From positions 1-64,000 of the forward strand of contig JBEVWG010000061.1 of the NCBI GenBank assembly GCA_040506705.1: a stretch of DNA of 64,000 nucleotides. The letters are read 5' to 3'. Positions 18,086 to 27,204 of the stretch are shown piece by piece; positions within the stretch are counted from its first letter, which is position 1, and each line of letters begins with the position of its first letter. The translations under genes and the position numbers were made by a program. This DNA comes from Thiodiazotropha sp040506705 (GTDB taxonomy: Bacteria > Pseudomonadota > Gammaproteobacteria > Chromatiales > Chromatiaceae). Under the pieces are notes generated by a model, which was not told where the DNA came from, did not search any database, and saw only the letters and a list, made by a program, of their open reading frames with translations.

Positions 18086-18766
18086 TTATTCAGTTTTGGA
18101 GTAGTTTGTAGGATCAGGCACGCCAGCTTCAGAGAAACCACGCGCTCTCAATCTGCAGGAATCACAACTGCCACAGGCTTCACCGTTTTCCGTTGCCTGG
18201 TAGCAGGAGACGGTAAGACTATAGTCTAGTCCTAGCGCTATACCCTGTTGGATAATCTCCCCCTTACTCAGATCAATCAAGGGGGTGTGGATCTGAAAAG
18301 ATTTGCCTTCGACCCCTGCCTTGGTTGCCAGGTTAGCCAGATCCTCAAAAGCTTCGATAAACTTTGGACGGCAATCAGGATAACCTGAATAGTCCACTGC
18401 GTTTACACCGATAAAGATATCCTGGGCATCGAGCACTTCTGCCCAGCCTAGAGCCATGGAAAGAAACACTGTGTTTCTGGCAGGCACATAGGTTACCGGT
18501 ATACCCTCTGCCAGCTGTTCCGGTATCTGGATTGTGGTATCTGTCAATGCTGATCCACCAATCGAATCAAGTCCTATGGACATCACCTTGTGATCTACTG
18601 CTTCCAGGGCCTTTGCTATACGAGCAGCAGCATTTAGCTCAGCTGCATGACGCTGTCCATAGGCCATGCTTAAGGCGTAACATTGATACCCCTGGCTACG
18701 CGCAATCGCCAATACCGTTGCTGAATCGAGACCACCTGAGAGTAAAACGACAGCTCTTTTATTCAT
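18086..18766 (-). CDS. queC: 7-cyano-7-deazaguanine synthase QueC
   Basis: 226 residues, the usual size. The PP-loop LSGGLDSATVLAIA is at residues 9-22, and the C-terminal zinc site has four cysteines at C188, C198, C201 and C204 (C-x9-C-x2-C-x2-C). QueC converts 7-carboxy-7-deazaguanine to preQ0 with ATP and ammonia, in queuosine biosynthesis. It follows queE with a 4-bp ATGA overlap, so product and substrate enzymes are co-translated. The last two codons and the stop lie inside the end of the adjacent repeat array. Confidence 0.96.
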   Translation of the reverse strand: MNKRAVVLLSGGLDSATVLAIARSQGYQCYALSMAYGQRHAAELNAAARIAKALEAVDHKVMSIGLDSIGGSALTDTTIQIPEQLAEGIPVTYVPARNTVFLSMALGWAEVLDAQDIFIGVNAVDYSGYPDCRPKFIEAFEDLANLATKAGVEGKSFQIHTPLIDLSKGEIIQQGIALGLDYSLTVSCYQATENGEACGSCDSCRLRARGFSEAGVPDPTNYSKTE

Positions 18767-19404
18767 CGACCCGGCTCTTCATCCCATAACAATTTATGCA
18801 GCTGCATTTGAAACCGTACATTCAATCTATCTTGCAGAATCCAGTCCGCCAGTTGAGTCGGACTCTGTTTTCCATGAACTGGAGAGAAGAGAATCTCACA
18901 TCGCTGCTCCAGACCATGACTTTTCAATAAATCACGACTCCATTCATAGTCATCCTTTCCACTGATCACGAATTTAACTTGATCATCCTGGCGCAAACAA
19001 TCCAGGTTGGCCATTCTGTTTTTACTGCCTTCACCTGAGCCTGGTGTTTTAATATCAATAACTCTCATTACCCGTGGATCAACCAGGCATATATCCAGCG
19101 CGCCACTGGTTTCCAGAGAGACCTCATAACCAGCATCACAGAGTCGGGATAACAACAGCTTACAATCCGCTTGAGCCAGTGGCTCTCCCCCAGTGACACA
19201 AACACGTTGAATCTTTAACGCCGCCACCTGTTCCAGTATGGCGTCGACACTCATCTTCTCACCGCCACTGAAGGCGTACTGGGTGTCACAGTATTCACAA
19301 CGAAGTGGACAGCCGGTCAAGCGCACAAAAATTGTGGGCAGACCAACACTCTTTGCCTCCCCTTGTAGAGAGAGAAAGATCTCTGTGATTCGTAAGTGTG
19401 GCAT
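18763..19404 (-). CDS. queE: 7-carboxy-7-deazaguanine synthase QueE (radical SAM)
   Basis: 213 residues from the ATG at 19404; a TTG at 19416 would add four residues but is a poorer start. The radical-SAM cluster C32-x3-C36-x2-C39 (GCPLRCEYCDTQ) has the QueE spacing, followed by the S-adenosylmethionine-binding VCVTGGEPLAQ. It makes CDG from 6-carboxy-tetrahydropterin, the step before QueC, with which it overlaps. queD is not in the window. A terminator hairpin separates it from cpoB upstream. Confidence 0.95.
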   Translation of the reverse strand: MPHLRITEIFLSLQGEAKSVGLPTIFVRLTGCPLRCEYCDTQYAFSGGEKMSVDAILEQVAALKIQRVCVTGGEPLAQADCKLLLSRLCDAGYEVSLETSGALDICLVDPRVMRVIDIKTPGSGEGSKNRMANLDCLRQDDQVKFVISGKDDYEWSRDLLKSHGLEQRCEILFSPVHGKQSPTQLADWILQDRLNVRFQMQLHKLLWDEEPGR

Positions 19405-19544
19405 AAACCTGGTCAAGCGGAAGATATTTGCATGGATCTGGTAAAACGAGAGCAGTATTTTTAAAGCCTCTGCAATACAACAACTGCGCAGCTCTTCTAC
19501 AGCCAGGAAAGTCAGCTGTAAATGTAGCTTGGTTTGATAGAAAG

Positions 19545-19576
19545 GTTAACAAAGGGTGCAGGTTAACGCACCCTTT
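19545..19576 (-). terminator. Rho-independent terminator of the tol-pal operon
   Basis: A 9-bp perfect stem (AAAGGGTGC at 19551-19559, GCACCCTTT at 19568-19576) with an 8-nt loop, followed on the minus strand by TTTGTT. It lies just past the stop of cpoB and would end the tol-pal-cpoB transcript before queE. Confidence 0.75.
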
Positions 19577-19584
19577 ACTAAAAC

Positions 19585-20403
19585 CTAACGCCCTTCCTTC
19601 TTCAAACGCTGAATCCGCTTTTGAGCAAGACGGGCTTCAGTTGTGGCTGGATAGTTAAGTTGCAGTTCAGTAAGAATTGTTTTCGCTTTATCCCACTGCT
19701 GCTTCTCATAGTAGATATATCCCATCTTCAACATAGCGCCAGGGACTTTGGGACTCTGATTATATTTTTCCTGTACTTTGGAAAATTCCGCCAGAGCGGT
19801 GTCAAAATCCCGATTGACATAGCTCGCCTCAGCCAGCCAGTACTGGGCGTTATCTTCGTAACTTCCACCAGAGTAATCTTTTAGAAAAGCAGTAAACGCT
19901 GTGATCGATTCAGGATAGCGTCCCTGTTTCAACAGATTAAACGCTTCCTGATAGACCATCTCCTCCTTTTGTGGATTCGGAGGTGTCACCGGTGCAGCTG
20001 CAGGTGCCTCAGCAGCTGCTGTTGACCGATTCACCGGTTGTCTGACAGGAGGTGACTGAACTGGTGGCGTCGTTGGTGCCGCGACAGGAGGCGGTGTTGA
20101 AACCCCGCCTGGTTGAACTCGCGACAGTCTCTGATCGATATCCAGATAGAGGTCTCGTTGTCTCCTGCTCATCGCATCCATGGTGTGCTTTTGTAATTCC
20201 ACATCACCACGCAATTGCTGAACTTCCCGCTGCAGCTGCTGCAGCTGTAAAACCAGATCAGCCAAACTCTGATTCTGAAGCGTACGTTCAATACGCTGCA
20301 GACGTTGTTCCATAGTCGGGCCATTATCCGCAGCCAGCGCAGAAGAGCTCATTCCCAAACCTATCACTAAGCTGAGAACCCCCAATCTGAAGCATGAGTT
20401 CAT
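19585..20403 (-). CDS. cpoB: Cell division coordinator CpoB (YbgF)
   Basis: 272 residues from the ATG at 20403, which has GGAG 6 bp ahead and starts a signal peptide ending SSALA. Residues about 30-90 form the trimerising coiled coil (MEQRLQRIERTLQNQ..LQLQQLQREVQQL), then a proline/alanine-rich linker, then a C-terminal TPR domain (about 150-270; YQEAFNLLKQGRYPESITAF, YWLAEASYVNRDFDTALAEF). In E. coli CpoB links Tol-Pal to PBP1B during septation. Last gene of the tol-pal operon. Confidence 0.93.
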   Translation of the reverse strand: MNSCFRLGVLSLVIGLGMSSSALAADNGPTMEQRLQRIERTLQNQSLADLVLQLQQLQREVQQLRGDVELQKHTMDAMSRRQRDLYLDIDQRLSRVQPGGVSTPPPVAAPTTPPVQSPPVRQPVNRSTAAAEAPAAAPVTPPNPQKEEMVYQEAFNLLKQGRYPESITAFTAFLKDYSGGSYEDNAQYWLAEASYVNRDFDTALAEFSKVQEKYNQSPKVPGAMLKMGYIYYEKQQWDKAKTILTELQLNYPATTEARLAQKRIQRLKKEGR

Positions 20404-20417
20404 CACTCTCTCCTCAA

Positions 20418-20960
20418 TCAATAAACCAATTCAACACGTCGATTGAGCGCCATCGCTTCATCGGTGTTGTCGAACGCAGCGGCTCGCTCTTCACCATAGC
20501 TGACCACAACCATCTGATTGTCCGCTACACCTTGTGCCATCATCAGGCTGCGTACTGAATTGGCCCGGTTTTCACCCAGTCCTAAATTGTATTCCCGTGT
20601 GCCACGCTCATCAGCATGACCTTCCAATCTGACCACAGCCTGGGGATTGGCGGCCAGATAGTCAGCATGAGCCTGGATCACATCCATATAGTCTGAACGA
20701 ACAAGACTCTGATCATAATCAAAATAGATCACCCGGGTCGCTAAAAGACTGTTTGGATTCTCTAGTGGATCGCCATACCACTCCTCACCCTCTGAGGCAG
20801 CAGAGGTTGAAGCTTCACCGTTGGCGCCCCCCTCTGACCCAGCACCGGTTGATTGTTCAGATACATCTGCAGCCTCATCACTGGTAGGCGTGGAGGAACA
20901 ACCGATCATCAACAGCAAGGAAAGTGTAATGATGGTAGATAATGACAGCACTTTTTTCAT
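20418..20960 (-). CDS. pal: Peptidoglycan-associated lipoprotein Pal
   Basis: 180 residues. A lipoprotein signal ends at MIGC (lipidated Cys at 21), followed by an acidic/serine-rich linker longer than in E. coli, then an OmpA-like peptidoglycan-binding domain with VRLEGHADERGTREYN and NRANSVRSLMMAQGV. It anchors the outer membrane to peptidoglycan and docks with TolB. 14 bp before the cpoB start, 26 bp after tolB. Confidence 0.97.
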   Translation of the reverse strand: MKKVLSLSTIITLSLLLMIGCSSTPTSDEAADVSEQSTGAGSEGGANGEASTSAASEGEEWYGDPLENPNSLLATRVIYFDYDQSLVRSDYMDVIQAHADYLAANPQAVVRLEGHADERGTREYNLGLGENRANSVRSLMMAQGVADNQMVVVSYGEERAAAFDNTDEAMALNRRVELVY

Positions 20961-20986
20961 GGAAGTTCTCCTAATTCAGTCGTGCA

Positions 20987-22279
20987 TTATTTTTTAAAAG
21001 GTGACCAATCCGGTTCGCGCACATCCCCTTCCTTTAGAGCGAGACTCTGTCTCACCCGTCCATCAACGGAAACTGCTGCGAGTACGCCACGACGTCCCTT
21101 CTTGGCGCCATAAATAATCATACTGCCGTTTGGTGCAAAGCTGGGTGACTCATCCAGTCTTCCCTGACTGAGTACCTGCATTACGCCAGAGTCGAGATCC
21201 TGTACCGCAATCCGGTAGTTCCCCTCATCCTGGGTAACGAAGGTTAATAACTTACCATCCGGTGAAAACGAGGCCCGAGCGTTATAGCTGTTCTGGAAAG
21301 TAACACGTTGTGCTTTTCCGCCAAATGCCGATACCTGATATATCTGTGGTCTGCCACCTCGATCTGAGGTAAACACAAGACTCTTTCCATCCGGAGACCA
21401 CGCCGGTTCAGTATCAATGGCATAGTGGCGCGTGATTTGCTGCAATTTGCGGTTGCGCAAATCGAAGACGTAGATATCCGGGTTACCACCTTTGGATAGG
21501 GTCATAGCCAGCTTACGTCCGTCTGGTGACCAGGAAGGCGCCCCATTTATGCCTTTATATGATGTGACCTTCTCTCGCTTTCCGGTATAGACCCCTTGAA
21601 CATAGACAGCTGATTGTCCACCTTCAAAGGAGACATAGGCGATTTTCATACCATCTGGTGACCAGGCTGGCGACATCAATGGTTCTGTTGAGGTGACGAT
21701 AGGCTCGGAATTGTAGCCATCAGCATCAGCAATATTCAATCCGATCTTTGTTTCGCCATCTACCTGCCTGGTTGAGGTTATATAGGCAACCCGTGTTGAA
21801 AAAGCACCAGGTACACCCAACAGATTTTCATAGATCAGATCTGCAATACGATGCGCGGTGCTGCGCAAATTGGAAGCGGTGGTAGGGATATTGTAGCCGG
21901 TAAGCTGCTGCCCCCGGTATACATCCAGCAGTTGAAACTGTACCTGGTAACCACCTGCACCGGTTGATTGCACCTGTCCAACCACCAGATTCTCGACATC
22001 CAGAGCCCGCCAGTCCTTGAATTCGACCTCTTTATCCGAGGTTGGCCGGGACAACATATCTGCAAATGGGATGGTCTTGAATCGTCCACTGCGCTGCAGA
22101 TCTGCATTGATTACTTCTGCAATATCCACCGGTGGCCGCCCTCTTCCCTGCCAACCAAAGGGTACTACAGCGATCGGTAAAGCCCCTTCGACGCCTTCGG
22201 TTATTTCGATGGTCAATTCGGCTTTAGCTAGCGATTGAAACGCGAAAAAAGCCAGCAAGATCAAGTATATTTTTTTCAT
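20987..22279 (-). CDS. tolB: Tol-Pal system periplasmic protein TolB
   Basis: 430 residues, standard length. Signal peptide (about 1-20, ending AKA), N-terminal D1 domain (PIAVVPFGWQ ... INADLQRSGRF), then the six-bladed beta-propeller with repeated SPDG motifs: SPAWSPDGMKIAYVS, APSWSPDGRKLAMTL, EPAWSPDGKSLVFTS, ARASFSPDGKLLTFV and ESPSFAPNGSMIIYG. It shuttles between TolA and Pal in the periplasm. Confidence 0.97.
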   Translation of the reverse strand: MKKIYLILLAFFAFQSLAKAELTIEITEGVEGALPIAVVPFGWQGRGRPPVDIAEVINADLQRSGRFKTIPFADMLSRPTSDKEVEFKDWRALDVENLVVGQVQSTGAGGYQVQFQLLDVYRGQQLTGYNIPTTASNLRSTAHRIADLIYENLLGVPGAFSTRVAYITSTRQVDGETKIGLNIADADGYNSEPIVTSTEPLMSPAWSPDGMKIAYVSFEGGQSAVYVQGVYTGKREKVTSYKGINGAPSWSPDGRKLAMTLSKGGNPDIYVFDLRNRKLQQITRHYAIDTEPAWSPDGKSLVFTSDRGGRPQIYQVSAFGGKAQRVTFQNSYNARASFSPDGKLLTFVTQDEGNYRIAVQDLDSGVMQVLSQGRLDESPSFAPNGSMIIYGAKKGRRGVLAAVSVDGRVRQSLALKEGDVREPDWSPFKK

Positions 22280-22291
22280 ATTAACAATAGG

Positions 22292-23161
22292 TTATTTATT
22301 TGGCTTAAAGTTTAATCTTAATGAACGGAACGATTCAAACAAGGCCCCACTGGGCACAGGCAAAGGAGCAGCTTTGTAGACCGCAGCTTCTACTGAGCGA
22401 TCGAATGCTGCATTACCACTGCTTCGAATGATACTGACACCACCTGGCACAACATCCCCACCAGGTATCAGGCGAACCTGCACTACACAAGAGAGCCCTT
22501 CGGTATTCTGGCCTGGCTTAAGCCAGCTTCGCTCAACCTGCTGCTTAATCACGGCCCCATAACGGTCGATTTCCCGACTATTCTGCTCCGCTGCAATCTG
22601 TTCCTGTAGAGCCCTTTCCCGTTCGGCTTGAGCCGCTGCCGCATCAGCTTTGCGTTTTGCTTCAGCCTTGCGCTTGGCCTCAGCCTCGGCCTTGCGTTTA
22701 GCCTCAGCCTTCCGCGTAGCTTCCGCTTTGCGTTTAGCCTCTGCCTGTTTTCGCTTTGCTTCCGCTTTACGTTTCGCTTCAGCCTTGCGTTTGGCCTCAG
22801 CCTTCTGCTTCTCTACAGCCTTACGTTTGGCTTCGGCCTCACGTTTTTGTTTAGTGGCCTTCTCTTGAGCGATTCGTTTTTGTTCCAGAGCCTGCTTTTT
22901 CTTCTTCTCTTCTGCCTTGCGGCGCTTGATCTCTTGCTCCTGCTTGAGTCTCTTTTGCTGTTCCGCCTTTTTCTCTTGCTCTTTGTTTAGATTGATCTTT
23001 TCCAGATCAACTGTATGTGCTTGAACCACATTGGCCTGGGTTGCTAACGGTTTCGGCTTTTTCTCCCAATCCACGCCAAATAGCAAAAAGAACAGAATCA
23101 GTATATGCAGGAGCACTGCCAGAAAAACAGAGAATGGATTGCGTTTGATCACGCTGAACAC
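22292..23161 (-). CDS. tolA: Cell envelope integrity protein TolA
   Basis: 289 residues, starting with GTG at 23161, 2 bp after the stop of tolR. One N-terminal TM helix (about 13-30, LAVLLHILILFFLLFGV), a long charged helix (about 50-195) built from A-K-R-K-A-E repeats, and a C-terminal TonB-like domain (about 200-289: GLSCVVQVRLIPGGDVV, SSGNAAFDRSVEAAVYKAAPLP). It spans the periplasm and transmits proton-motive energy from TolQR. The repeats make the DNA between about 22640 and 22990 internally repetitive and open on the other strand. Confidence 0.96.
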   Translation of the reverse strand: MFSVIKRNPFSVFLAVLLHILILFFLLFGVDWEKKPKPLATQANVVQAHTVDLEKINLNKEQEKKAEQQKRLKQEQEIKRRKAEEKKKKQALEQKRIAQEKATKQKREAEAKRKAVEKQKAEAKRKAEAKRKAEAKRKQAEAKRKAEATRKAEAKRKAEAEAKRKAEAKRKADAAAAQAERERALQEQIAAEQNSREIDRYGAVIKQQVERSWLKPGQNTEGLSCVVQVRLIPGGDVVPGGVSIIRSSGNAAFDRSVEAAVYKAAPLPVPSGALFESFRSLRLNFKPNK

Positions 23162-23163
23162 GT

Positions 23164-23589
23164 CTATGACTCCGGTGATTCTGTGACCAAACCAACACTC
23201 GGTGCGCCACCAGCCTGAAGCAGAACCATTGCTTCAACAACACGGCCATAGGGTACCCCCTTATCACCACGCACCATAATTGGTGTTTTGGGTTTGTATT
23301 TGAGCACCGCTCGAACACGATCGACCAGGGTATCCTCATCCACGGGTTGATTCTTATCCTCACCGATATCGATAAAAAGCTCACCCGCCTGGTTGACAGA
23401 GACTACTAACGGTTCATCCATTTCACTCGAGAGTGGCTCAGCATCTGCCTGTGGCAACTCCACCTGAACACCCTGGGTCAAGAGTGGTGCGGTGATCATG
23501 AAAATCACCAGTAGCACCAACATAACATCGATATAAGGCACCACGTTTATCTCTGACATCGGACGACGGCGATTCTTGCTGCGACTCAT
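23164..23589 (-). CDS. tolR: Tol-Pal system protein TolR
   Basis: 141 residues. One TM helix with the proton-channel aspartate: NVVPYIDVMLVLLVIFMITAPLL (about 15-37; D21). C-terminal periplasmic ExbD/TolR domain. It works with TolQ as the stator that uses the proton gradient. 16 bp behind tolQ. Confidence 0.97.
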   Translation of the reverse strand: MSRSKNRRRPMSEINVVPYIDVMLVLLVIFMITAPLLTQGVQVELPQADAEPLSSEMDEPLVVSVNQAGELFIDIGEDKNQPVDEDTLVDRVRAVLKYKPKTPIMVRGDKGVPYGRVVEAMVLLQAGGAPSVGLVTESPES

Positions 23590-23605
23590 GATCTCAATTA
23601 CTCAC

Positions 23606-24280
23606 TCAGGAGACAGCCTGTCTTTGCAGGATCGTTGCAAACTCTTCTACAAAATCATCATATCTATTATTCAGACGCTCCACATCATTTGAGAAACGGT
23701 TATATGCAATAACCGCTGGAATGGCTGCGAACAGACCGATAGCGGTGGCGATCAATGCTTCTGCAATGCCAGGTGCGACCAAAGCCAGAGTGGCCTGTTT
23801 TACATTTCCCAGGGCGGTGAATGAGTTCATGATGCCCCAGACAGTACCAAAGAGTCCCACATAGGGACTGGTAGAACCTACAGTAGCCAGGGTAGAGAGA
23901 TGATGTTCAAGGCGATCCACTTCCCTGTTCAGAGAGACCCTCATTGAGCGTTGCGCACCTTGTACCATGGCCATAGGATCCTTGTGGCCTTTGGTTCGCA
24001 AACGGGCAAATTCACGGAATCCTGCACGAAACATGGCAGCCATACCTGACTCATCATCCGTCTCTCGCTCAATCTGACGATAGAGTTCCGCAAGATCTCC
24101 ACCAGACCAGAAGCGGCTCTCAAATTCATCAGCATCTCTCGCAGCTCGCTTGAGGATACGCATTCGATCGAAGATCATGCTCCAGGAGCTAACTGAGGCA
24201 AAAACCAACAATGCAATCACAAACTGCACTACCGGGCTGGCATTCAGAATCAGGTGAGTAATGGAGAGGTCAGTCGACAT
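23606..24280 (-). CDS. tolQ: Tol-Pal system protein TolQ
   Basis: 224 residues from the ATG at 24280, which has GGAG 7 bp ahead and overlaps the end of ybgC by 11 bp. Three TM helices, with the conserved G-L-x-G-T-V-W-G-I-M segment (LFGTVWGIMNSF) in TM2 and IGLFAAIPAVIAYNRF in TM3. Forms the pentameric channel around TolR dimers. Confidence 0.97.
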   Translation of the reverse strand: MSTDLSITHLILNASPVVQFVIALLVFASVSSWSMIFDRMRILKRAARDADEFESRFWSGGDLAELYRQIERETDDESGMAAMFRAGFREFARLRTKGHKDPMAMVQGAQRSMRVSLNREVDRLEHHLSTLATVGSTSPYVGLFGTVWGIMNSFTALGNVKQATLALVAPGIAEALIATAIGLFAAIPAVIAYNRFSNDVERLNNRYDDFVEEFATILQRQAVS

Positions 24281-24692
24281 CCGCAATCTCCAGCATTATG
24301 TGTTCAGGGATAGATGTTGGACGCATGGTTTTCATATCCACACATGCAATCCTGATCTCTCCTTCGCAGAGTGTCTGAGTATCCAAAGAACGAATTACCT
24401 CCTGATGAAAGGTGAGACTGGCCCGACCCTTTTTTAAGACTCTGGCAGAGACTTCCAGTGCATCATTGAAACGAGCCGGGTGATGGTATCCTACATCCAC
24501 ATGGCGAACTGCGAAGATGATCCCGTCTTGTTTAACCAGCTGGTCCTGTTCAAACCCCTTACTCCGCAGCCATTCGGTTCGTGCCCGCTCCATGAACTTC
24601 AGATAATTGGCGTAGTAGACCACACCTCCCGCATCTGTATCTTCGTAATAAACCCTGACTGGCCAGGTAAAACTATTTTGACTGCTATTCAT
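24270..24692 (-). CDS. ybgC: Acyl-CoA thioesterase YbgC
   Basis: 140 residues, a single hot-dog domain with the catalytic stretch YYEDTDAGGVVYYANYLKFMERARTEW near residues 15-41 (D18 acting). First gene of the ybgC-tolQRAB-pal-cpoB operon. YbgC hydrolyses short-chain acyl-CoA and interacts with phospholipid synthesis in E. coli; its exact substrate here is unknown. Confidence 0.95.
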   Translation of the reverse strand: MNSSQNSFTWPVRVYYEDTDAGGVVYYANYLKFMERARTEWLRSKGFEQDQLVKQDGIIFAVRHVDVGYHHPARFNDALEVSARVLKKGRASLTFHQEVIRSLDTQTLCEGEIRIACVDMKTMRPTSIPEHIMLEIADVD

Positions 24693-25024
24693 GTCCTATT
24701 TCCACAACTCAGCTCCCTCCGAAGCCAAAACCTAGCCACTTCCAAAGAGGTTCAAGATTGCCCTGAATCAAAACCTGTCTCGCCAGTCATTGGCGGCAAT
24801 CTCAAGAAGTGCCACTCTGTTTCCCAGAGGTGCCATTTAAGTTCAAACCATATTGATATTAATAAAGACAGACCGCAGTGTATCCACCTAAAGACCGGTT
24901 ATCAAAACTAGATGTACTTTTGATGGCTTGCCCTAGGCTGTCACAACATCTCAGAATACAATCTATTGGCTCTCCGGATTGTATGAGTGTGCAATGTTAC
25001 CTGAGTTCCCTGAATTATCCTTCA
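24693..25024. other. Intergenic region between ruvB and ybgC
   Basis: 332 bp holding the promoter region of the tol-pal operon. I see no RNA gene or repeat; no hairpin followed by a T-run is evident for the ruv transcript. Confidence 0.5.
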
Positions 25025-26068
25025 TCAGGATTGAAACAGATCGTCGTCTGATGACCTTGTATTGCCAGTAGCTGGTGTCAGACCAAAATGCAGATAAGCT
25101 GCCTGGGTCGCGACCCTGCCTCGTGGGGTGCGCATCATAAACCCTTGTTGTATCAGGTAGGGTTCAAGTACATCCTCAATCGTTCCCTTCTCCTCTCCGA
25201 TTGCAGCAGCCAGATTATCAACACCTACCGGGCCACCATCGAACTTTTCGATAACTGCCAGCAGTAAACGTCTGTCCATGTTATCGAAGCCATTGCCATC
25301 CACCTTGAGCATTTTAAGCGCCTTGTCAGCCAGATCAGCTGATATATGACCATCCCCTTTCACCTGGGCATAATCACGCACCCGCCGCAGAAGGCGATTG
25401 GCTATTCTGGGTGTTCCGCGGGAACGGCGAGCAACCTCGTTCGCGCCTTCAGCATCAATACCGATATTTAGAATACCGGCTGATCGGGTAACGATTCGCG
25501 CCAGATCCTCACTATTATAGAATTCCAGGCGTTGCACGATGCCAAACCTGTCCCTGAGCGGAGAGGTAAGCAGGCCAGCCCGAGTCGTTGCACCAACCAG
25601 AGTAAATGGAGGCAGATCGAGTTTAATTGAACGGGCCGCAGGTCCTTCACCAATCATGATATCGAGCTGAAAGTCCTCCATCCCGGGATAGAGCACCTCT
25701 TCCACTACCGGACTCAAGCGATGTATCTCATCGACAAACAACACATCATGGGGCTCCAGGTTGGTCAACATTGCTGCAAGATCACCTGGTTTTTCCAGTA
25801 CCGGCCCCGAAGTTTGGCGCAAATTGACAGCCATTTCGTTGGCGATGATATGAGCAAGAGTGGTTTTGCCCAATCCTGGTGGACCGAAGATCAGGACATG
25901 ATCGAGGGCCTCGCTTCGCCCACGAGCTGCGGAAATAAAGATCTCCATCTGCTCGCGTACAGCAGCCTGACCCACATAGTCGCATAGTTGCTTTGGTCTG
26001 ATTGCCCGTTCAAGGAGATCATCATCCCCGGCAGCTTCACCATCGATCAACCTGGGTTCTTCACTCAC
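25025..26068 (-). CDS. ruvB: Holliday junction DNA helicase RuvB
   Basis: 347 residues. AAA+ motor with Walker A GPPGLGKTTLAH (about 62-73), Walker B VLFVDEIHRL, sensor 1 VGATTRAGLL, and the arginine finger RDRFG; the winged helix ends TPRGRVATQAAYLHFG. It drives branch migration with RuvA. 15 bp behind ruvA. Confidence 0.97.
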   Translation of the reverse strand: MSEEPRLIDGEAAGDDDLLERAIRPKQLCDYVGQAAVREQMEIFISAARGRSEALDHVLIFGPPGLGKTTLAHIIANEMAVNLRQTSGPVLEKPGDLAAMLTNLEPHDVLFVDEIHRLSPVVEEVLYPGMEDFQLDIMIGEGPAARSIKLDLPPFTLVGATTRAGLLTSPLRDRFGIVQRLEFYNSEDLARIVTRSAGILNIGIDAEGANEVARRSRGTPRIANRLLRRVRDYAQVKGDGHISADLADKALKMLKVDGNGFDNMDRRLLLAVIEKFDGGPVGVDNLAAAIGEEKGTIEDVLEPYLIQQGFMMRTPRGRVATQAAYLHFGLTPATGNTRSSDDDLFQS

Positions 26069-26083
26069 AGATTATCTGTCCTG

Positions 26084-26692
26084 TCATTTGTTGGTCGTTC
26101 CCTTCAGAGCGGCTCGAATTAAAGCTTCGCTATCCATCTCTTCCTGTTCTACCCCTTTTACCATGCGGTTCGCATCCAGCGGCTTGTAACCCAGTGCAAT
26201 CAGGGCTGCAACCGCATCAGAACTGGCGCTTGCAGGTTGGATAATCGATGCCGATGAAGATGGTGAACTGGAGCTGGAGAATCCCGATAGTTTCGCCAAT
26301 CGATCGCGCATTTCAATAATCAGTCGCTCGGCGGTTTTTTTGCCGATACCTGGGAGTTTAACCAGTGAAGCCACATCCTCACACTCTACACATTGGGCAA
26401 ATGCCTCGGCGCTCATGCCAGACAATATCGTCAAGGCCATCTTTGCACCAACTCCATTAACTTTCAATAAGTTACGAAACAAAGTTCTTTCAGTTTCATT
26501 AACAAATGCATAGAGGACATGGGCATCATCACGAATGATTAAATGGGTCAGCAAGGTAACCTTTTGCCCAACATCAGGAAGCGCGAAGATTGTCGAGAGT
26601 GGCGCCTCCAACTCGTACCCAACCCCATTCACATCCAACAGCAGAAAGGGTGCCTGCTTGCTGGCGATTTCACCTCTTAAGCGACCTATCAT
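26084..26692 (-). CDS. ruvA: Holliday junction DNA helicase subunit RuvA
   Basis: 202 residues. OB domain (MIGRLRGEI...), two helix-hairpin-helix motifs (LLKVNGVGAKMALTIL and LVKLPGIGKKTAERLI), a serine-rich linker (about 140-152) and the C-terminal domain that binds RuvB (SDAVAALIALGYKPLDANRMV). Its ATG shares one base with the ruvC stop. Confidence 0.97.
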   Translation of the reverse strand: MIGRLRGEIASKQAPFLLLDVNGVGYELEAPLSTIFALPDVGQKVTLLTHLIIRDDAHVLYAFVNETERTLFRNLLKVNGVGAKMALTILSGMSAEAFAQCVECEDVASLVKLPGIGKKTAERLIIEMRDRLAKLSGFSSSSSPSSSASIIQPASASSDAVAALIALGYKPLDANRMVKGVEQEEMDSEALIRAALKGTTNK

Positions 26693-27204
26693 TACTGAAA
26701 ACCCCTTACGCCACGGGCGCTGCTTCGAACAAAGGCTATCTTACTGGTATGTGCATGGCTGAGTGCTACGGCAAGGGCATCAGCCGCATCAGCCTGAGGC
26801 CTTTTCTTCAAACCTAAAAGCATCTGCACCATATGCTGAACCTGCTCCTTTTCAGCACGACCTGTGCCGACAATCGCCTGCTTGATCCCCCTGGGGGAAT
26901 ATTCTGCAACTGGCAATCCAAGATTGACTGCGGCACAGATGGCCGCTCCTCTGGCCTGCCCCAGTTTAAGCGCAGATGAGGGGTTCTTGGATACAAATAC
27001 CTGTTCTATTGCCATGACTTCAGGCTGATGTTCATTGATTACAGCAGTAATGCCAGCAAATATCTGACCCAGCCTGGGCGCCAAAGCTTCTCCCTCAAGG
27101 CGCAACACACCATGAGCCAGATGTTTTGATTTCACGCCGTCAGATTCAATTAATCCATATCCCGTTGCCCGAGACCCAGGGTCAATGCCGATTATTCTTA
27201 GCAT
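26692..27204 (-). CDS. ruvC: Holliday junction resolvase RuvC
   Basis: 170 residues. Catalytic acids in GIDPGSRATGYG (D7), VMAIEQVFV (E66), and QADAADALAVALSHAH near the end. It cuts the junction presented by RuvAB. The order yebC-ruvC-ruvA-ruvB matches other gammaproteobacteria without the yebB insertion. Confidence 0.97.
   Translation of the reverse strand: MLRIIGIDPGSRATGYGLIESDGVKSKHLAHGVLRLEGEALAPRLGQIFAGITAVINEHQPEVMAIEQVFVSKNPSSALKLGQARGAAICAAVNLGLPVAEYSPRGIKQAIVGTGRAEKEQVQHMVQMLLGLKKRPQADAADALAVALSHAHTSKIAFVRSSARGVRGFQ

Larger units (their letters stand above)
17222..18093. repeat. Tandem duplication, two units of about 438 bp
   Basis: 17222-17659 and 17660-18093 are near-identical, each with one 135-bp palindrome unit followed by about 300 bp that includes a further hairpin (GGTGGGGCATCGCCCCAC in unit 2). 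The unit boundary TATTCAGT lies at the 3' end of queC: its TTATTCAGT supplies the last codons and stop of that gene. The duplication therefore probably started from the copy joined to queC. Confidence 0.88.

Noticed and set aside
16733..18093. CRISPR array
   Set aside because: Repeat units are 135 or 438 bp with inverted-repeat ends and no regular spacers; no cas genes are present.
22628..22990. Long plus-strand open frame antisense to tolA
   Set aside because: It is a by-product of the repetitive Ala-Lys-Arg-Glu codons of TolA; leucine/phenylalanine-rich composition without a start signal.
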